From: Chionis minor
Lineage: Eukaryota > Chordata > Aves > Charadriiformes > Chionididae
DNA length: 64,000 bases
Assembly (NCBI GenBank): GCA_013398295.1
Contig: VZSF01006848.1
Coordinates: 277,870 to 341,869 of the forward strand
Reading direction: 5' to 3'
The translations under genes were made by a program, and so were the position numbers. The stretch's first letter is position 1, and every line of letters begins with the position of its first letter. The notes under the pieces were generated by a model. The model did not search any database, was not told the origin of the DNA, and was given only the letters and a program-made list of their open reading frames with translations. Shown here in pieces: positions 50,600 through 60,952 of this stretch.

Positions 50600-52668
50600 A
50601 AGGTTCCCCATCAGACCTAAAGTTAGTGGCTCACCCAAGAGCAAAGAGTAAAGTGTGGAAGTACTTCGGGTTTGATACCAATGCAGAAGGATGCATATTA
50701 CAGTGGAAGAAGATCTACTGCCGTATTTGCATGGCACAGATCGCCTATTCAGGAAACACGTCCAACCTTTCCTACCACCTTGAGAAAAATCACCCTGACG
50801 AATTCTGCGAGTTTGTGAAAAGTAACACGGAGCAAATGAGGGAAGCCTTTGCCACTGCCTTTTCGAAAATCAAGCCGGAGTCATCGCAGCAGGTTGTTCA
50901 AGACAGCCTCATCATGAAGACCTACCAGAACTACGAAAACAAAAAGCATCAGGAACTGACATCGGCAGTCATCAGCCTAATTTGCGAGGGCATGTACCCG
51001 GCCTCTATTGTTGATGAACCCACCTTCAAGGCCCTCTTGAGAACGGCGGACCCCAGGTATGAACTTCCTAGTCGAAAGTACTTCTGTACAAAAGCTATTC
51101 CTGAAAAGTACAATGCCATTAGGGAAATTGTGCTGAAGGAGCTCACCGAGGTTCTGTGGTGCGGCATATCCACGGACATGTGGAGGAGCGAAAACCAGAA
51201 CAGGTCATACGTCACCGTGGCGGTTCACTTTCTCAGCAGCAGTCCTGCCAACTGCCTGGCGGTGAACTCGCGGTGTTTAAAAACATTTGAAGTACCGGAG
51301 GATAATACTGCTGAGACTATTACGCGAGTCCTTTATGAAACGTTCATTGAATGGGGGATCAATACAAAAGTCTTTGGTGCTACAACAGATTACAGTAAAG
51401 ACATTGTGAAAGCTTGCTCTCTCCTAGATATTCCCGTACAGATGCCTTGTTTGGGGCACACTTTTAATGCAGGAATACAACAAGCTTTTCAGCTCCCCAA
51501 ACTCTGCAGCCTTCTTGCCAGGTGCCGAAAGCTGGTGGAGTATTTTCAGCAGTCTACAGTTGCGATGTACATGCTGAGCGAGAAGCAGAAGCAGCAGAAT
51601 ATTCTCCACTGCATGCTGGTAAGCGACCGTGTTTCCTGGTGGGGAAGCACGCTCGCTATGCTGCAGCGCCTCAAGGAGCAGCAGTTTGTCATCGCGGCTG
51701 TTCTGGTGGAGGACAGCAACAACCACCACCTCATGCTGGAAGCCAGTGAGTGGAATACAATCGAAGGGCTGGTGGAGCTGCTGCAGCCTTTCAAGCAGGT
51801 TGCGGAGATGATGTCTGCTTCCAAGTACCCGACGATCAGTATGGTGAAGCCGCTTCTCCACATGCTTCTGAATACGACCCTTAACATCAAAGAGAACGAT
51901 TTGAAGGAAATCAGCATGGCGAAGGAGGTGATTGCTAAAGAGTTGTCGACAACCTACCAGCACACGCCTGAGATAGACATGTTTCTCAACGTTGCAACTT
52001 TCTTGGATCCCCGCTACAAAAAACTGCCTTTTCTTTCAGCCTTTGAGCGGCAGCAGGTTGAAAACAGAGTGGTGGAAGAAGCGAAAAGCCTGCTGGAGAA
52101 AGTAAAAGAAAATACCTTTAGGACTGAAGAAAAATTCTTCACCGTTTCAGAAGAGCCCCCAGTGAAAAAAATCATCATCTCCTCTACTCCCCCTCCTACC
52201 AGTGTCATCAACAACATGCTCGCAGAGATCTTCTGCCAGACGGGAGGCGTGGAAGACCAGGAGGAATGGCACGCTCAGATTGTTGAGGAGTTGAGCAACT
52301 TCAAGTCACAAAAGGTCCTCGGTTTGAACGAAGACCCGCTGAAGTGGTGGTCTGACAGACTAGCGCTGTTTCCAGTTTTACCAAAGGTTCTTCAAAAATA
52401 CTGGTGTATTTTGGCCACAAGGGTCTTCCCTGAACGCCTTTTTGGTTCTTCTGCTAACGTTGTAAGTGCAAAGAGAAACCGGTTAGCCCCGGCTCACGTA
52501 GATGAGCAGATCTTTTTGTACGAAAACAGTCGGAATGGGTCTGAGGCAGAACCGGAGGATGAAGACGAAGGAGAGTGGGGTTTGGAACAGGAACAGATTT
52601 TTAATTTAAATGACTCGGTAAATGTAAACAACAATTTCTTTAATATCCGAGACAGTGGGTTTGTTTGA
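50581..52668 (+). CDS. ZBED1: ZBED1 (DREF homologue), BED-type zinc finger, hAT transposase-derived
   Basis: This single-exon CDS of 695 codons is near the 694 aa of human ZBED1, and long blocks match the human protein as I know it. The human protein (hDREF) binds DNA as a nuclear transcription factor, acts on ribosomal-protein and proliferation genes, and has reported SUMO-ligase activity. The BED zinc finger is at about residues 20-80, with ligands Cys47, Cys50, His66 and His71 (YCRIC and YHLEKNH). The middle is the RNase H-like hAT transposase fold. The C-terminal hAT dimerisation region is at about residues 580-650 ([20 protein letters not shown], then [20 protein letters not shown]). An acidic tail follows ([12 protein letters not shown]). 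The start is chosen from its strong context (G at -3 and +4) and because the N-terminus MENKSLE matches the family. No stop or frameshift is seen, so it is under coding constraint. It is a domesticated gene, not an active transposon. Confidence 0.97.
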   Translation: MENKSLEGSPSDLKLVAHPRAKSKVWKYFGFDTNAEGCILQWKKIYCRICMAQIAYSGNTSNLSYHLEKNHPDEFCEFVKSNTEQMREAFATAFSKIKPESSQQVVQDSLIMKTYQNYENKKHQELTSAVISLICEGMYPASIVDEPTFKALLRTADPRYELPSRKYFCTKAIPEKYNAIREIVLKELTEVLWCGISTDMWRSENQNRSYVTVAVHFLSSSPANCLAVNSRCLKTFEVPEDNTAETITRVLYETFIEWGINTKVFGATTDYSKDIVKACSLLDIPVQMPCLGHTFNAGIQQAFQLPKLCSLLARCRKLVEYFQQSTVAMYMLSEKQKQQNILHCMLVSDRVSWWGSTLAMLQRLKEQQFVIAAVLVEDSNNHHLMLEASEWNTIEGLVELLQPFKQVAEMMSASKYPTISMVKPLLHMLLNTTLNIKENDLKEISMAKEVIAKELSTTYQHTPEIDMFLNVATFLDPRYKKLPFLSAFERQQVENRVVEEAKSLLEKVKENTFRTEEKFFTVSEEPPVKKIIISSTPPPTSVINNMLAEIFCQTGGVEDQEEWHAQIVEELSNFKSQKVLGLNEDPLKWWSDRLALFPVLPKVLQKYWCILATRVFPERLFGSSANVVSAKRNRLAPAHVDEQIFLYENSRNGSEAEPEDEDEGEWGLEQEQIFNLNDSVNVNNNFFNIRDSGFV

Positions 52669-52870
52669 CAGGACTGCTGTGGTACATTTAATAACAAAGA
52701 AAAAAAGGTATTTGTCTTAAGTTACCAAAAATACTTTTTGTTTTATGCGATGAATGCTGTAAATATTGAACAGTTGTAACAAACTTGATTTAGCTTCCAT
52801 TGTCTATGTTTTTCCCACTGTCTTAAAATATGAATGACTTGTGATTAAACAGCACTGAAATGAATGAGGA

Positions 52871-52876
52871 AATAAA
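52871..52876 (+). terminator. First AATAAA polyadenylation signal after ZBED1
   Basis: A canonical AATAAA lies about 200 nt after the ZBED1 stop, in AT-rich sequence. Human ZBED1 mRNA has a longer 3'UTR, so the later signals may be preferred. Confidence 0.4.
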
Positions 52877-53461
52877 TTCTACAAAGACCGTGATTTCTGA
52901 CTGTGGCCCAGATTTCAGAAAGCACTTACCCATGTGCTTCCTTTCCACTTGCTTCAGTGGGAGACAAACACATGCTTACGTGCTTTCTATCATAAAAATA
53001 TTTTCCTGAATTAGGACCCTAAGCAAGGGAGTTTTTAAGATTTATGCCTCCATTTGTAAATCCTGTGTGACTCAGGATGTTAGCTTTAAATTTTGGATTT
53101 TAAAACATTAATTTTAAAATCCATAAATCTGAGCAGCGAAGATTTTTAGAGTGTCGATGCTATGGAATGAAAAAAGATCTTGAGCCTGATTTTCTTTTTC
53201 ACTACCTCATGTCTTAGGCCTGGTCTATGCTAGAAAAGTTCAGCTGGTATAATTCTGTCAATTAGGGGACTGATGTGTTATTATTTTAACTGATACTGTG
53301 CTGGCATAGGCTGTAGTGTGGATGCACTTATACCAGGATAAGTTATTTTCCTTTCCAGTGTGGTGTAATGGTGTAAATGGTACAAACACTTCTAAACTGG
53401 TATTGCTGTGTCCACATTAGTCTGGTTTTACCATTTAACTGCAGCAGTTAAATGGCAAACC

Positions 53462-53482
53462 TTTTTTTTTTTTTTTTTTTTT
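53462..53482 (+). repeat. T21 homopolymer
   Basis: Uninterrupted T run, simple repeat. Confidence 0.9.
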
Positions 53483-53905
53483 GGTGTCTAGGCAAGCCCT
53501 GATTGTAGTCTCTTGTGCTTTTACAAAGTGGTAACAAAGCGCGTGGGGTCAGGGCGGCGTTGTGTTCCCTTTGCTTTGTGGTGACGTGATGGCTGATGCC
53601 AGGCGGTGCGGAGCAGGGAAGGCATCAGGCACCTCGACGGTGGAGGCAGGGATGGAAGGAGAGGGCGGTGAGACGTGTACGGGCCGCGGGTCTAACAGTC
53701 TGTCAATGTTATAAAATCCTGAAACTCTTAATTTAAATGGGGACTCTGTCCAGGGTAGCTAGAAAATTTTGTTGGCAAGAAAAGCAAAATAAAAAGCTTT
53801 AATATTATGTAAATATATTTAAAAGAAGGGGACCCTTCCATTTCCCCACATGTATTTAGTGAGTCTCTAAGATTGTTTCTTATTATGTTAGCACTTAAAA
53901 ACGCC

Positions 53906-53928
53906 TTTTTTTTTTTTTTTTTTTTTTT
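53906..53928 (+). repeat. T23 homopolymer
   Basis: Uninterrupted T run. No recognisable retroposed body was seen beside it on the minus strand. Confidence 0.9.
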
Positions 53929-56900
53929 CCTCTCCTGTCTCTTTTTGATTCAGTTTGTAGAGTGGACTTTAGTCCGGTCCAGTCTAATGTTTGAGTGCTG
54001 TTTTTGATTAGTTGTTGTGTATTGTGATTGTTCCCTTTGTGTCTCTTACGCCTCAGTGTTTTAAGCCCTTTTTCAGAATTTGGCAAATAAGAAAAAATGA
54101 AAGAAAATGAACCAGGCCCCCCATCTCTTACGAAATACTGCAGGTCATAAACAAGATTATAGTTCATGCTTGGCACAGAGTGGGATGGCAGCCAGCATTT
54201 TTCTCTGAGGTGCAGAGGAGGACTCTTGGCATTGTCCAGTTACGGTCAAGGTTTGCTTGTGGTTTTATTTTTGTTACTGACGTCTCACGCCTCACCTCGG
54301 CTTTAGTCTATGACTATGTCGAGCACAACCTTTCTGGCAAGAGGTCTGTTGAAGATTGGCCATTACTGTTCTGGAGGAAGAAAGTGATTTTTTTTTTTAT
54401 CACGGTAGTACCCACAGACATTTGGTTGTAGATAGGGCCCAGCCAGGAGGAACATACAAAAATGAGAATTGCGATGGAATTGTTTCTATTGCCACACTGC
54501 TTGTTTATGTTTTGGTTTAATAGTTTTTGCAGGTTTGAGGCCTCTCTGTTCTTCATAGGTGGTGGGAAGGGGCAGGGGGGTGGGGAGGAAGGACAGAGGT
54601 TAGAGTCAGAAAGCGGTGGAGTAAATAGTAGTGAGCTACCTGGCAAGTTTAAGCCCGGGAAAAATGCATTTAACAGGTGTCATGGCCCATGTTTGGCCGT
54701 CAGTAAGGCTGGGGTTTCCCTTTCCAGCCCCCTGGAAATTAATTTGCAGTTGTACAAAGTACACGCACAGTGCATCCCGTTGAATGTTGCTACTCCAAGG
54801 GGCAAAGCACAGGCTTGGGCTGAACTCCCGCAGGTACGTAGGTTATCTGTGAGGGCAGCGAAGTCAAATAGTGGCAGGGAGTGAAATACAGCAGGTGCCT
54901 ATTTGATGTTACCTGAGCTCCTGTGGCACCCCTGTCTTGGTTTTTACGTGCACTGAGTGCCAGCTGGTGTGGGCTGCGTCCCCTTGCGCCACCTCCACCT
55001 GCTGCCACCGCCGCTAACCCGCGAGGAGCTGGTGAACGCTGGTGCGAGGCGTGCGGATCCTCTCTTACACCAGCGTGACTCAAAGCCGTGCCCTCGCGAC
55101 CAAGGCAGAGCCCAGAGCGCCGCTCCCCCCCGTCTGCCTTCAGCCCAACCCTCTTGGCAGCATCCATCTCCCGTTTCCATCTTCGTCCTTCTAGGGCTAA
55201 ATGTACGCAGTGGGGCTTACAAGCAGTTTTACTGAGATCAGTGCAATGCACTACTCTCTTCCTTCCAGCTTCCTTTTATTTTTTGGTATCCAAAATAAAA
55301 CTGTAGTTGGTTCAATTCATGTGTCTCAGCATTCTTTAAATAAAAAAAAAAGGAGAAGAAAAAGGAAAAAAAACCCCAAACCCACAAAGCCATTGTTAGT
55401 CCTACCCATTGTCTGTGAGATTTTTATTTAATGTTCTAAGCCTGGAATATTGTTAAATAAACCAGAAAAATAAGTTAGTTACTAGATTATTTGTCTGATG
55501 TGTGTTCATATCTGCAGCACTTTATGACTTTGAACTCTTCTGCAACAAGGGGAGGCTATATTCTAAGGTTTTGAAGCTATGCATTTATTTTCCTTTTGAT
55601 CCTGTAAGTTATTTAAAAAAAAAAAAGCTGTACAAATCTTTTGGATTAAAAAAAAATGAAGATGAAAAATGTCAGAAGTTTAGATGGTTTCTCTTGCTTA
55701 AATATGTGTGGTGTTTTTCATTTAATGACATAATTTTCTGTTGTTTAGTTGGGTGGAGAACCAAAGTTGCAGAGCTGTTTTAAATATTGCTACAACATGA
55801 ATTAAACTGTGGTGATATTGCCAAGGGTGGGCCCAGAACACATTTCCAAATTATGCTATTAAATCAGATTTATGTTCGTGTTTTTTGACAGCTAATTTGA
55901 ATCCACAGCCTCATGTTTCCCTTTCTCCTCGGTACAGCTGAGACATCTTTTTGGAGGGGCAATAGAGGAACTTCAGCTTTTGAGTGCTTTCGTGCTGGAA
56001 AAGTGAATTTTTAAACAGGCTCTCAAAGTACATACTTTATGTCAGAAGAAGAGGAATTGCCTTTTGCCACCAGCTAAGTATTCCCAATTCAGGATTAAAA
56101 TACGGTGGGCCAGACAAGGTTTCTTAGGGTTAAGAATGTAACTAAAGGGAGTTTTGTGTGACTGACCAACCTCTGCACTCATTTCACCTCTCCCTGCCGT
56201 CAGGGATTACTCTGAAGACAAAAGGAAAACCCTGAACCCAACTGGAGTTGAAAAGGTGATTTTTTTTCCAGCAAACCATGTCTGAGACACCTCAGTTTAA
56301 ATGAAGGGAATAAAGTTACGGATTATTTGTGGAAAGGGCATATTATTTTAAGTTTCTATTGCAGCGGTGTATTACATTAATTTGGAGGGTTTTCTTTAAT
56401 TAAATGTCGTGGTGGTCCAGTTAGCTTTACAGGAACAAGAATATTAAAAGCAAAACAAACACTAATTGGTTATTTGTAATATTTTATAGGACTTCTAAAA
56501 CCTTAAAACTGACATGTAGTTCATGATTTTGTCCTTTTTATGTGATAACTTAAAAAGAAGGGCCTGCCTGAGGACATCGTTTCTGAAGGAGGGGAAGCAT
56601 AAGGATTTGAACAGAGAAGTAGTGTTTTTTACGTGTTCCATGACAATTGGGTAAAGGAAACTTTGCACTGGAAAAACTGCATTTTAGTCTCTGCACACTG
56701 TACTCCTTTCAGTGGTCTCCATTTCTGAGCATCGTTCTCAGAGGGTGATGTCTTTCCGAAGGTCTGGTGATCCCAGTTCTGGTGGTACAGTGCTGACTAG
56801 TCTAGGGTCTCTTTTTGGCTATGCAGAGAAGACTGTCTTGCTTTGGTTCCTGGTTTTGCTATGTTTTGTGGCTTTTTTGGGTTTCTTTCTTTTTTGCAGG

Positions 56901-57243
56901 CCAAGACTATATGGTCTGTCTCATCATATTTCCTTTGAATGACTAGTCTACGAAATTCAAGATATGTTTTATTTTTAGTGGATGTAGGGAAATTACAGAA
57001 ATTGTTCTTTCTTTTTTAATAACATTATTTGGTGCTGTAGAGAGAATTTAAAGATACAGTGTAATTTTGCGTCTGCCTTAAAAGGACATCAGTAGAGCAT
57101 ATCTAATGACTTGATATTATTTAAACCGGAATTTCAAAACATCCCTGCAGTTGCTGTGCAATGCTGTCATTTTTACATACAGAAGCATTTCCTTTAGGTT
57201 GAACTGTAAAAATCAATTAAATAGATTTTTACTGCTTCTACAG

Positions 57244-57946
57244 TGTTGCGACCCGAAAGGGAGCTGTTCCCTCCCCTTGGGACTAACGACCACGTTCATG
57301 ATCCCCTCAGACAGAATTAAGGTGAAACGACAGCAGCCAACCAATTTTATGATTCAACAACAACTATGTAGCCAGAAACAATACAAGGCTTATGGGTAGG
57401 AACGATAACCCACTAACAACTACTTAACAAGATAACATGGATTGGAAAAATAAGTCCCGTGCCGTAAGTTTCTCTCTAAGAAAGAGAGAAGGAGATAGAG
57501 GTTACGACAAGAGGACGAGAGTGAGAGAGAGATAAGAGAAAGAGATATCACCACCTGCGGATCCAGTGGCGTCCTGTTGGTCCTCTTCACTTTGGGTGCC
57601 TTGGTGGTGGGAGTCCCCACCCAAGCTTCTGGTGGTACCATTTTTGCACAGTTCCGGTCTCAAAGTCTCTGCCCGATGCCAGGAAACATCCGTTCGGCCA
57701 TGGCAGACGCGGCCTGGTTTTGCAAGGTCGGTGCATTCTGTCGCAATTAACCGGCGACAGGCAAAACCACAGGGCACGAGAGCAGAACCAACTGTCCTGC
57801 CTTGGCAGAGCTGGATATCGGCATCTGCTTCCTTTGTGGTTATCGCCGGTTTTGCGCCCGAGTCTGCAGGCGACGATAATCAATCGTCAAAGCTTGGACC
57901 TTCCCGTACCAAGAAATGTTTAAGGCAACCGTATTCGTCCGTTACA
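57244..57946 (-). repeat. 3' LTR of the endogenous retrovirus
   Basis: The left end on the plus strand is TGTTGCG and the right end is CGTTACA, giving a 703-bp unit with imperfect TG...CA inverted ends (TGTTGCG against TGTAACG). Read on the minus strand, the 3' (U5-side) end is ...GGTCGCAACA. The bases before the proposed U3 start (minus strand CACGGGGTGG) form a degenerate polypurine tract. A pyrimidine-rich region on the minus strand at about 57477-57545 may belong to R/U5. No sure TATA box or polyadenylation signal was found. The right boundary is less certain than the left. Confidence 0.6.
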
Positions 57947-58088
57947 CCACCCCGTGACTTAAACGTTGATTGGTACCATTACCTCCTGAAGTTCTCGTAA
58001 TCTTCGTCCACGGTGATGATATGTAGAGAGATAGTGTAGAAGAGGAAAAAGAAAACAAAACAAAAATGTGCAGGGGAGTTATAACAGG

Positions 58089-58235
58089 TCACTCATGGCT
58101 CTGGGGAGCCAGAGGAAGGCAATTGTTCTCAATGGCAATCACAAGGTAAACGCAAACATAAGTAAAAAGAATAATCACGGTAATGCCTAAAAGAACAAGT
58201 AGTCCCATATGAATGATTATGGCGGTGTACAGCAT
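58089..58235 (-). CDS. Small membrane-protein ORF between env and LTR (48 aa)
   Basis: The ATG at 58235 starts 48 codons ending in TGA. The product has a long hydrophobic segment (LLVLLGITVIILFTYVCVYL) preceded by a short N-terminus and followed by a short tail with acidic and His residues. It overlaps by 3 nt, in another frame, the stop of the basic ORF upstream. It could be a retroviral accessory membrane protein, a remnant of another gene, or a chance hydrophobic frame in T-rich sequence. No family is recognised. Confidence 0.3.
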   Translation of the reverse strand: MLYTAIIIHMGLLVLLGITVIILFTYVCVYLVIAIENNCLPLAPQSHE

Positions 58236-58236
58236 T

Positions 58237-58356
58237 TTATTTTCTCCTCTTGCGAATCCTCTGGCGGTACAGTTCACTGGTGGATTTGTTGTTTCTGGTG
58301 TGACCCGAGAGTACCTTTTCTGCGTTCTTGTTCTTCGGGTTCAGCAAGATGGTTGT
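58237..58356 (-). CDS. Basic ORF fragment between env and LTR (39 codons)
   Basis: The frame is open for 39 codons after a TGA, with no ATG of its own in this stretch. It is rich in Lys, Asn and Thr and ends with a dense basic cluster (YRQRIRKRRK) just before the TAA. Such clusters act as nuclear-localisation or RNA-binding signals in retroviral regulatory proteins, but also occur by chance in A-rich DNA. The upstream 64-aa ORF lies in the same frame, separated by two stops, so both may be parts of one decayed gene. If real, expression would need splicing. Confidence 0.25.
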   Translation of the reverse strand, partial: TTILLNPKNKNAEKVLSGHTRNNKSTSELYRQRIRKRRK

Positions 58357-58392
58357 TCACGGTCTTCGTGGTTGATATGAAGGCCAATGGCT

Positions 58393-58587
58393 TCACTGTC
58401 TTGATCCGTTGGGGTTAGGGGTTTGCATACGCAGCACGAAAATGGATGCTTGCAACTCTAGCTCCTCAAGGAATGTTCTAGTATCTCCTCCCGGGGGAGC
58501 TGGATAGCGCCTGCATGGTTTGGGCCTATGTACAAGGTTAGGGCTGCTGTTTTGTAAACTGATTACATATAAAGTTAACATGAGCAT
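58393..58587 (-). CDS. 64-aa ORF between env and LTR, function unknown
   Basis: The first ATG is at 58587. The N-terminus is hydrophobic (MLMLTLYVISL). The middle is Pro/Arg-rich, followed by a leucine-rich acidic block (FLEELELQASIF). It ends at a TGA in the same frame as the basic fragment downstream. I recognise no family. The protein-like balance of residues, compared with typical chance frames, is the only support. Confidence 0.25.
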   Translation of the reverse strand: MLMLTLYVISLQNSSPNLVHRPKPCRRYPAPPGGDTRTFLEELELQASIFVLRMQTPNPNGSRQ

Positions 58588-58728
58588 ACTAAGCACTTGC
58601 TTTCAGTCAAACCTTGTGTTAACTGATCCTAAAGTGCTAAAGTAATCAATAACATGCTAAACTTGAGGTCAGCTGGTTTAGGGGGCAAGCATAGACAAAT
58701 GACAATTTGCCGATGCTTGTAACTCTAG

Positions 58729-58839
58729 TTACACAACTTGATTACTGCAGGGCCTACCACACCAAATGTGATGGGTGAAAGTACAAAAGCAATAAAGCAT
58801 GTAAAAAGCAACTATAGCTAATAACATTCCCCAAAGCAT
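58729..58839 (-). CDS. 36-aa hydrophobic ORF directly after env
   Basis: The ATG lies seven codons beyond the env stop and in the env frame. The peptide has one hydrophobic stretch (MLLAIVAFYMLYCFC) and a Cys/His-containing tail. It may be a former C-terminal extension of env (read-through of the TAA), a separate small gene, or chance. Confidence 0.22.
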   Translation of the reverse strand: MLWGMLLAIVAFYMLYCFCTFTHHIWCGRPCSNQVV

Positions 58840-58857
58840 GGGAGATCCTAATAGAGC

Positions 58858-59403
58858 TTAAGTTTCTATTTCAGCTTCAAGGGCATCAATTAAGTTCTCC
58901 TCATCTTCCCTTGTCTGTAAGGGAGTGTAATTAGTCAGTTGAATCACTCGCATATTAACAGTTTTCATTATGATTGATTTTACACAGGATATTGCTATAC
59001 CTATGATAATTACAAGTACAATGAACATTACCACATATTGTATCAAAGTTTGGATCCAACCAGTGGCGCCAATTCCAAACCAACCAAGCACTTTTGAAAG
59101 CCAGCTAGAACTCATTGATTCTCAGAGCTGACAAGTGGCTTGTCCCACTTGCTGTATTCTTCCTAGTAGGGCATTGAGGTCCAGCCTAACGTTACGGATA
59201 TGAACACGACAAGCAGTACTGAAGAGGTTTAAGTAACCACAAAGCCCATTTTGATGTACCATCATTAAGTCTAGTGCCATGCGGTTTTGAAGAGCTATTT
59301 TTGATGGAGCTTGCAATTGCGGATTAAGCAACTGTATACTAGTTTCAGTAGCATTAGCTAGTATTTCTACCTGATAAGCTAACTTACTTAACCATAATCG
59401 TGT
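58858..59403 (-). pseudogene. env: env, TM (transmembrane) subunit, with in-frame TGA
   Basis: The TM part runs in one frame from a TGA at 59404-59406 to the TAA at 58858-58860, broken by a TGA at 59122-59124. The ectodomain has the heptad region and an [18 protein letters not shown] block matching the immunosuppressive-domain region of class I retroviral TM. The usual adjacent CX6CC motif is not seen: the next Cys follows after nine residues and is single. After the stop come a Trp-rich membrane-proximal segment ([16 protein letters not shown]), a membrane anchor (about 25 hydrophobic residues) and a cytoplasmic tail of about 35 residues ending in acidic residues. The stop between ectodomain and anchor prevents an anchored product. 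Confidence 0.75.
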
Positions 59404-59406
59404 TCA

Positions 59407-59970
59407 TATGGTAGCAGACCCGAATCCCCAGACTCCTTCCATTCCCCAGGCTGTGCGGGTGGCTGCCCCTGGATCTTGCCACCCCTCTACATCTCAGCTC
59501 CATGTCACTTTTGCCTGTTTTATGTGAGTTATCCAGTGGGGTTGGACAGGAGTCCACTTCCATGTTGGACATAATGTTGGGAGACCCAAAGTACACTGGA
59601 GTTCGGGTAAGCCAGCCCATAAAGAAGTATACATATTGCCATCATTACAGGCCCAGATCAAACCAGCCAGAGCATCGCCAGAGGCAACGCGACAGTTGTT
59701 ACGAGGTGCGAAATCTGCATCCACTGACTTGTATGCTATACTGTGATTTTGGCAAAAACAACCCATTTTTAAGGTGATATAAACTGGCCAATAGTATTTA
59801 ACCCAACCCAAATGTAGGCGTTGATCGTTGAGAGGGTTATGGTCTCCTAATCGTGTACGGCATAGGCCGCATGCTGATATCACAGTGTTGCACAGCTCCA
59901 CGGTCACACACCATCCTCTACTGATTGCCTCTTTACAAAGGTCTTTACTTCCTGAATGGCCTCTTTTTAA
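59407..59970 (-). pseudogene. Integrase zinc-binding remnant joined to env SU remnant
   Basis: One frame runs from about 59964 to a TGA at 59494-59496 and on, still in frame, to the TGA at 59404. Its start encodes a retroviral integrase HHCC zinc-binding region (HSG, EAISRGW, then C-x6-C-x2-C as [11 protein letters not shown]). The integrase catalytic core (DDE) is absent. Within tens of codons the frame becomes env SU-like: [19 protein letters not shown] and CTLG resemble the conserved tryptophan/Cys block near the C-terminus of class I SU. A large internal deletion has therefore joined pol to env without losing frame. The segment before 59404 contains WGFGSAT, in the place expected for the TM N-terminus or fusion peptide. 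A typical furin site is not seen. Confidence 0.6.
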
Positions 59971-60952
59971 CGTGTAACCACTCTAACAGGTGTTCCCATT
60001 TTTCCTCCTCTGCTTCCGCCGCTAGTGTGGCTAAGCGGGTCAGTGAATCTACTTGGTTGTTCAAAAGGTGGGTGGGGTGATCTCCTCTTTGGTATGCAGC
60101 TACCCAGCCTACTTGGAAAGGTTTCTGTTTGGCAATATGTAGGATCTCTTCCCATTTTTGTTGCTGCCACACTGGTGCCCGATTAACTTCCCACTGGTTT
60201 TGTTCCCAAAAGGGCAGCCATTCAGTAGATGCTTTGAATACAGCATATGAATCGGTATAAATACGCACTGTTTCTTTGCATTCCGTTTCCCGTTTTATCA
60301 CACTCCAAACTGCTATCAACTCTCCTATCTGAGCACTTCCTTCCCCTTCTGTTATAATCCGGTTCCCCAAATCAACATACAGTGCTACTGCTCGCTCTTT
60401 CTATACTTTACCTTCTCTTTTAGAAGATGCATCAGTGAACCATACATTCTTTAATTGGGAATCAAATGGAGGAGCAGGTTTTATAACAGAAGGAGGAGGC
60501 TCCTGATCTGGGTAATCAGAAGATGGTTCCTGTATTTGAAGCATTTTAGGTGCTCCCTCCTCTACCTGGTATGTATGGCAGTAATGATCTAACTGTCCAT
60601 ACCACTTCCTTACTGTTTCTCATTGTGCAACCTCAACAGGAGGAGGAGTTCCAGCCAGTACGGGTTTCAAGACTTTAAAGGGTCCTCGTAGGATGATTGG
60701 CTGTTGCCTTATGATTTTTTCAGCTTCCTGCAAAGCTAGGCTGACTACAAACAGACCTTTCTCCCAGGTAGAGTATCGCTTCTCTGCATCTTTAAAACTG
60801 TGTGAGTAATATCCTATGGGACGAGTGGGACCATCAGGACCACGTTGCCACATACGTATTGACAATCCGTGAATTGCGAAACCCCACTCGGTATGGAATG
60901 GATCTGTCGGGTGTATTGGTCGTAAGGCTTGATATACCCCAGCCTCAAAAAT
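59945..60952 (-). pseudogene. pol: pol: RT connection and RNase H domain, with two stops
   Basis: The segment continues the RT frame after the TGA at 60953. It is broken again by a TGA at 60620-60622 and a TAG at 60401-60403, all in one frame, and ends at a TAA at 59945-59947. The connection part has GYYSHSFKDAEKRYSTWEKG, typical of the RT/RNase H tether. RNase H is recognised by FTDAS (first Asp, near 60435), IGELIAVW (Glu) and IYTDSYAV (Asp). It would remove the RNA strand from RNA-DNA hybrids in reverse transcription. After the domain, a one-base frameshift in a run of T (plus strand 59964-59968) separates it from the integrase zinc domain. Confidence 0.85.

Larger units (their letters stand above)
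52669..57243 (+). other. ZBED1 3'UTR and downstream non-coding DNA
   Basis: The 3'UTR begins after the TGA. The extent is uncertain: AATAAA signals occur at 52871, near 53787, near 55290 and near 55454. T runs of 21 and 23 nt lie at 53462-53482 and 53906-53928, and an A/G-rich low-complexity run lies at about 55338-55377. ORFs here are short and without domains. No transposon is recognised before the retroviral LTR. Confidence 0.5.

Noticed and set aside
51424..51963. ORFs antisense to ZBED1
   Set aside because: Shadow frames of a conserved coding exon.
57502..58000. Overlapping 90-144-codon ORFs in and beside the LTR
   Set aside because: They lie within the LTR on both strands and lack protein signatures; taken as chance frames.
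57244..58234. Longer LTR ending at CA 58233-58234, after an AGAGGAGAAAA-like tract on the minus strand
   Set aside because: The ends match less well than TGTTGCG/CGTTACA, though this boundary would place the 48-aa membrane ORF inside U3 and cannot be fully excluded.
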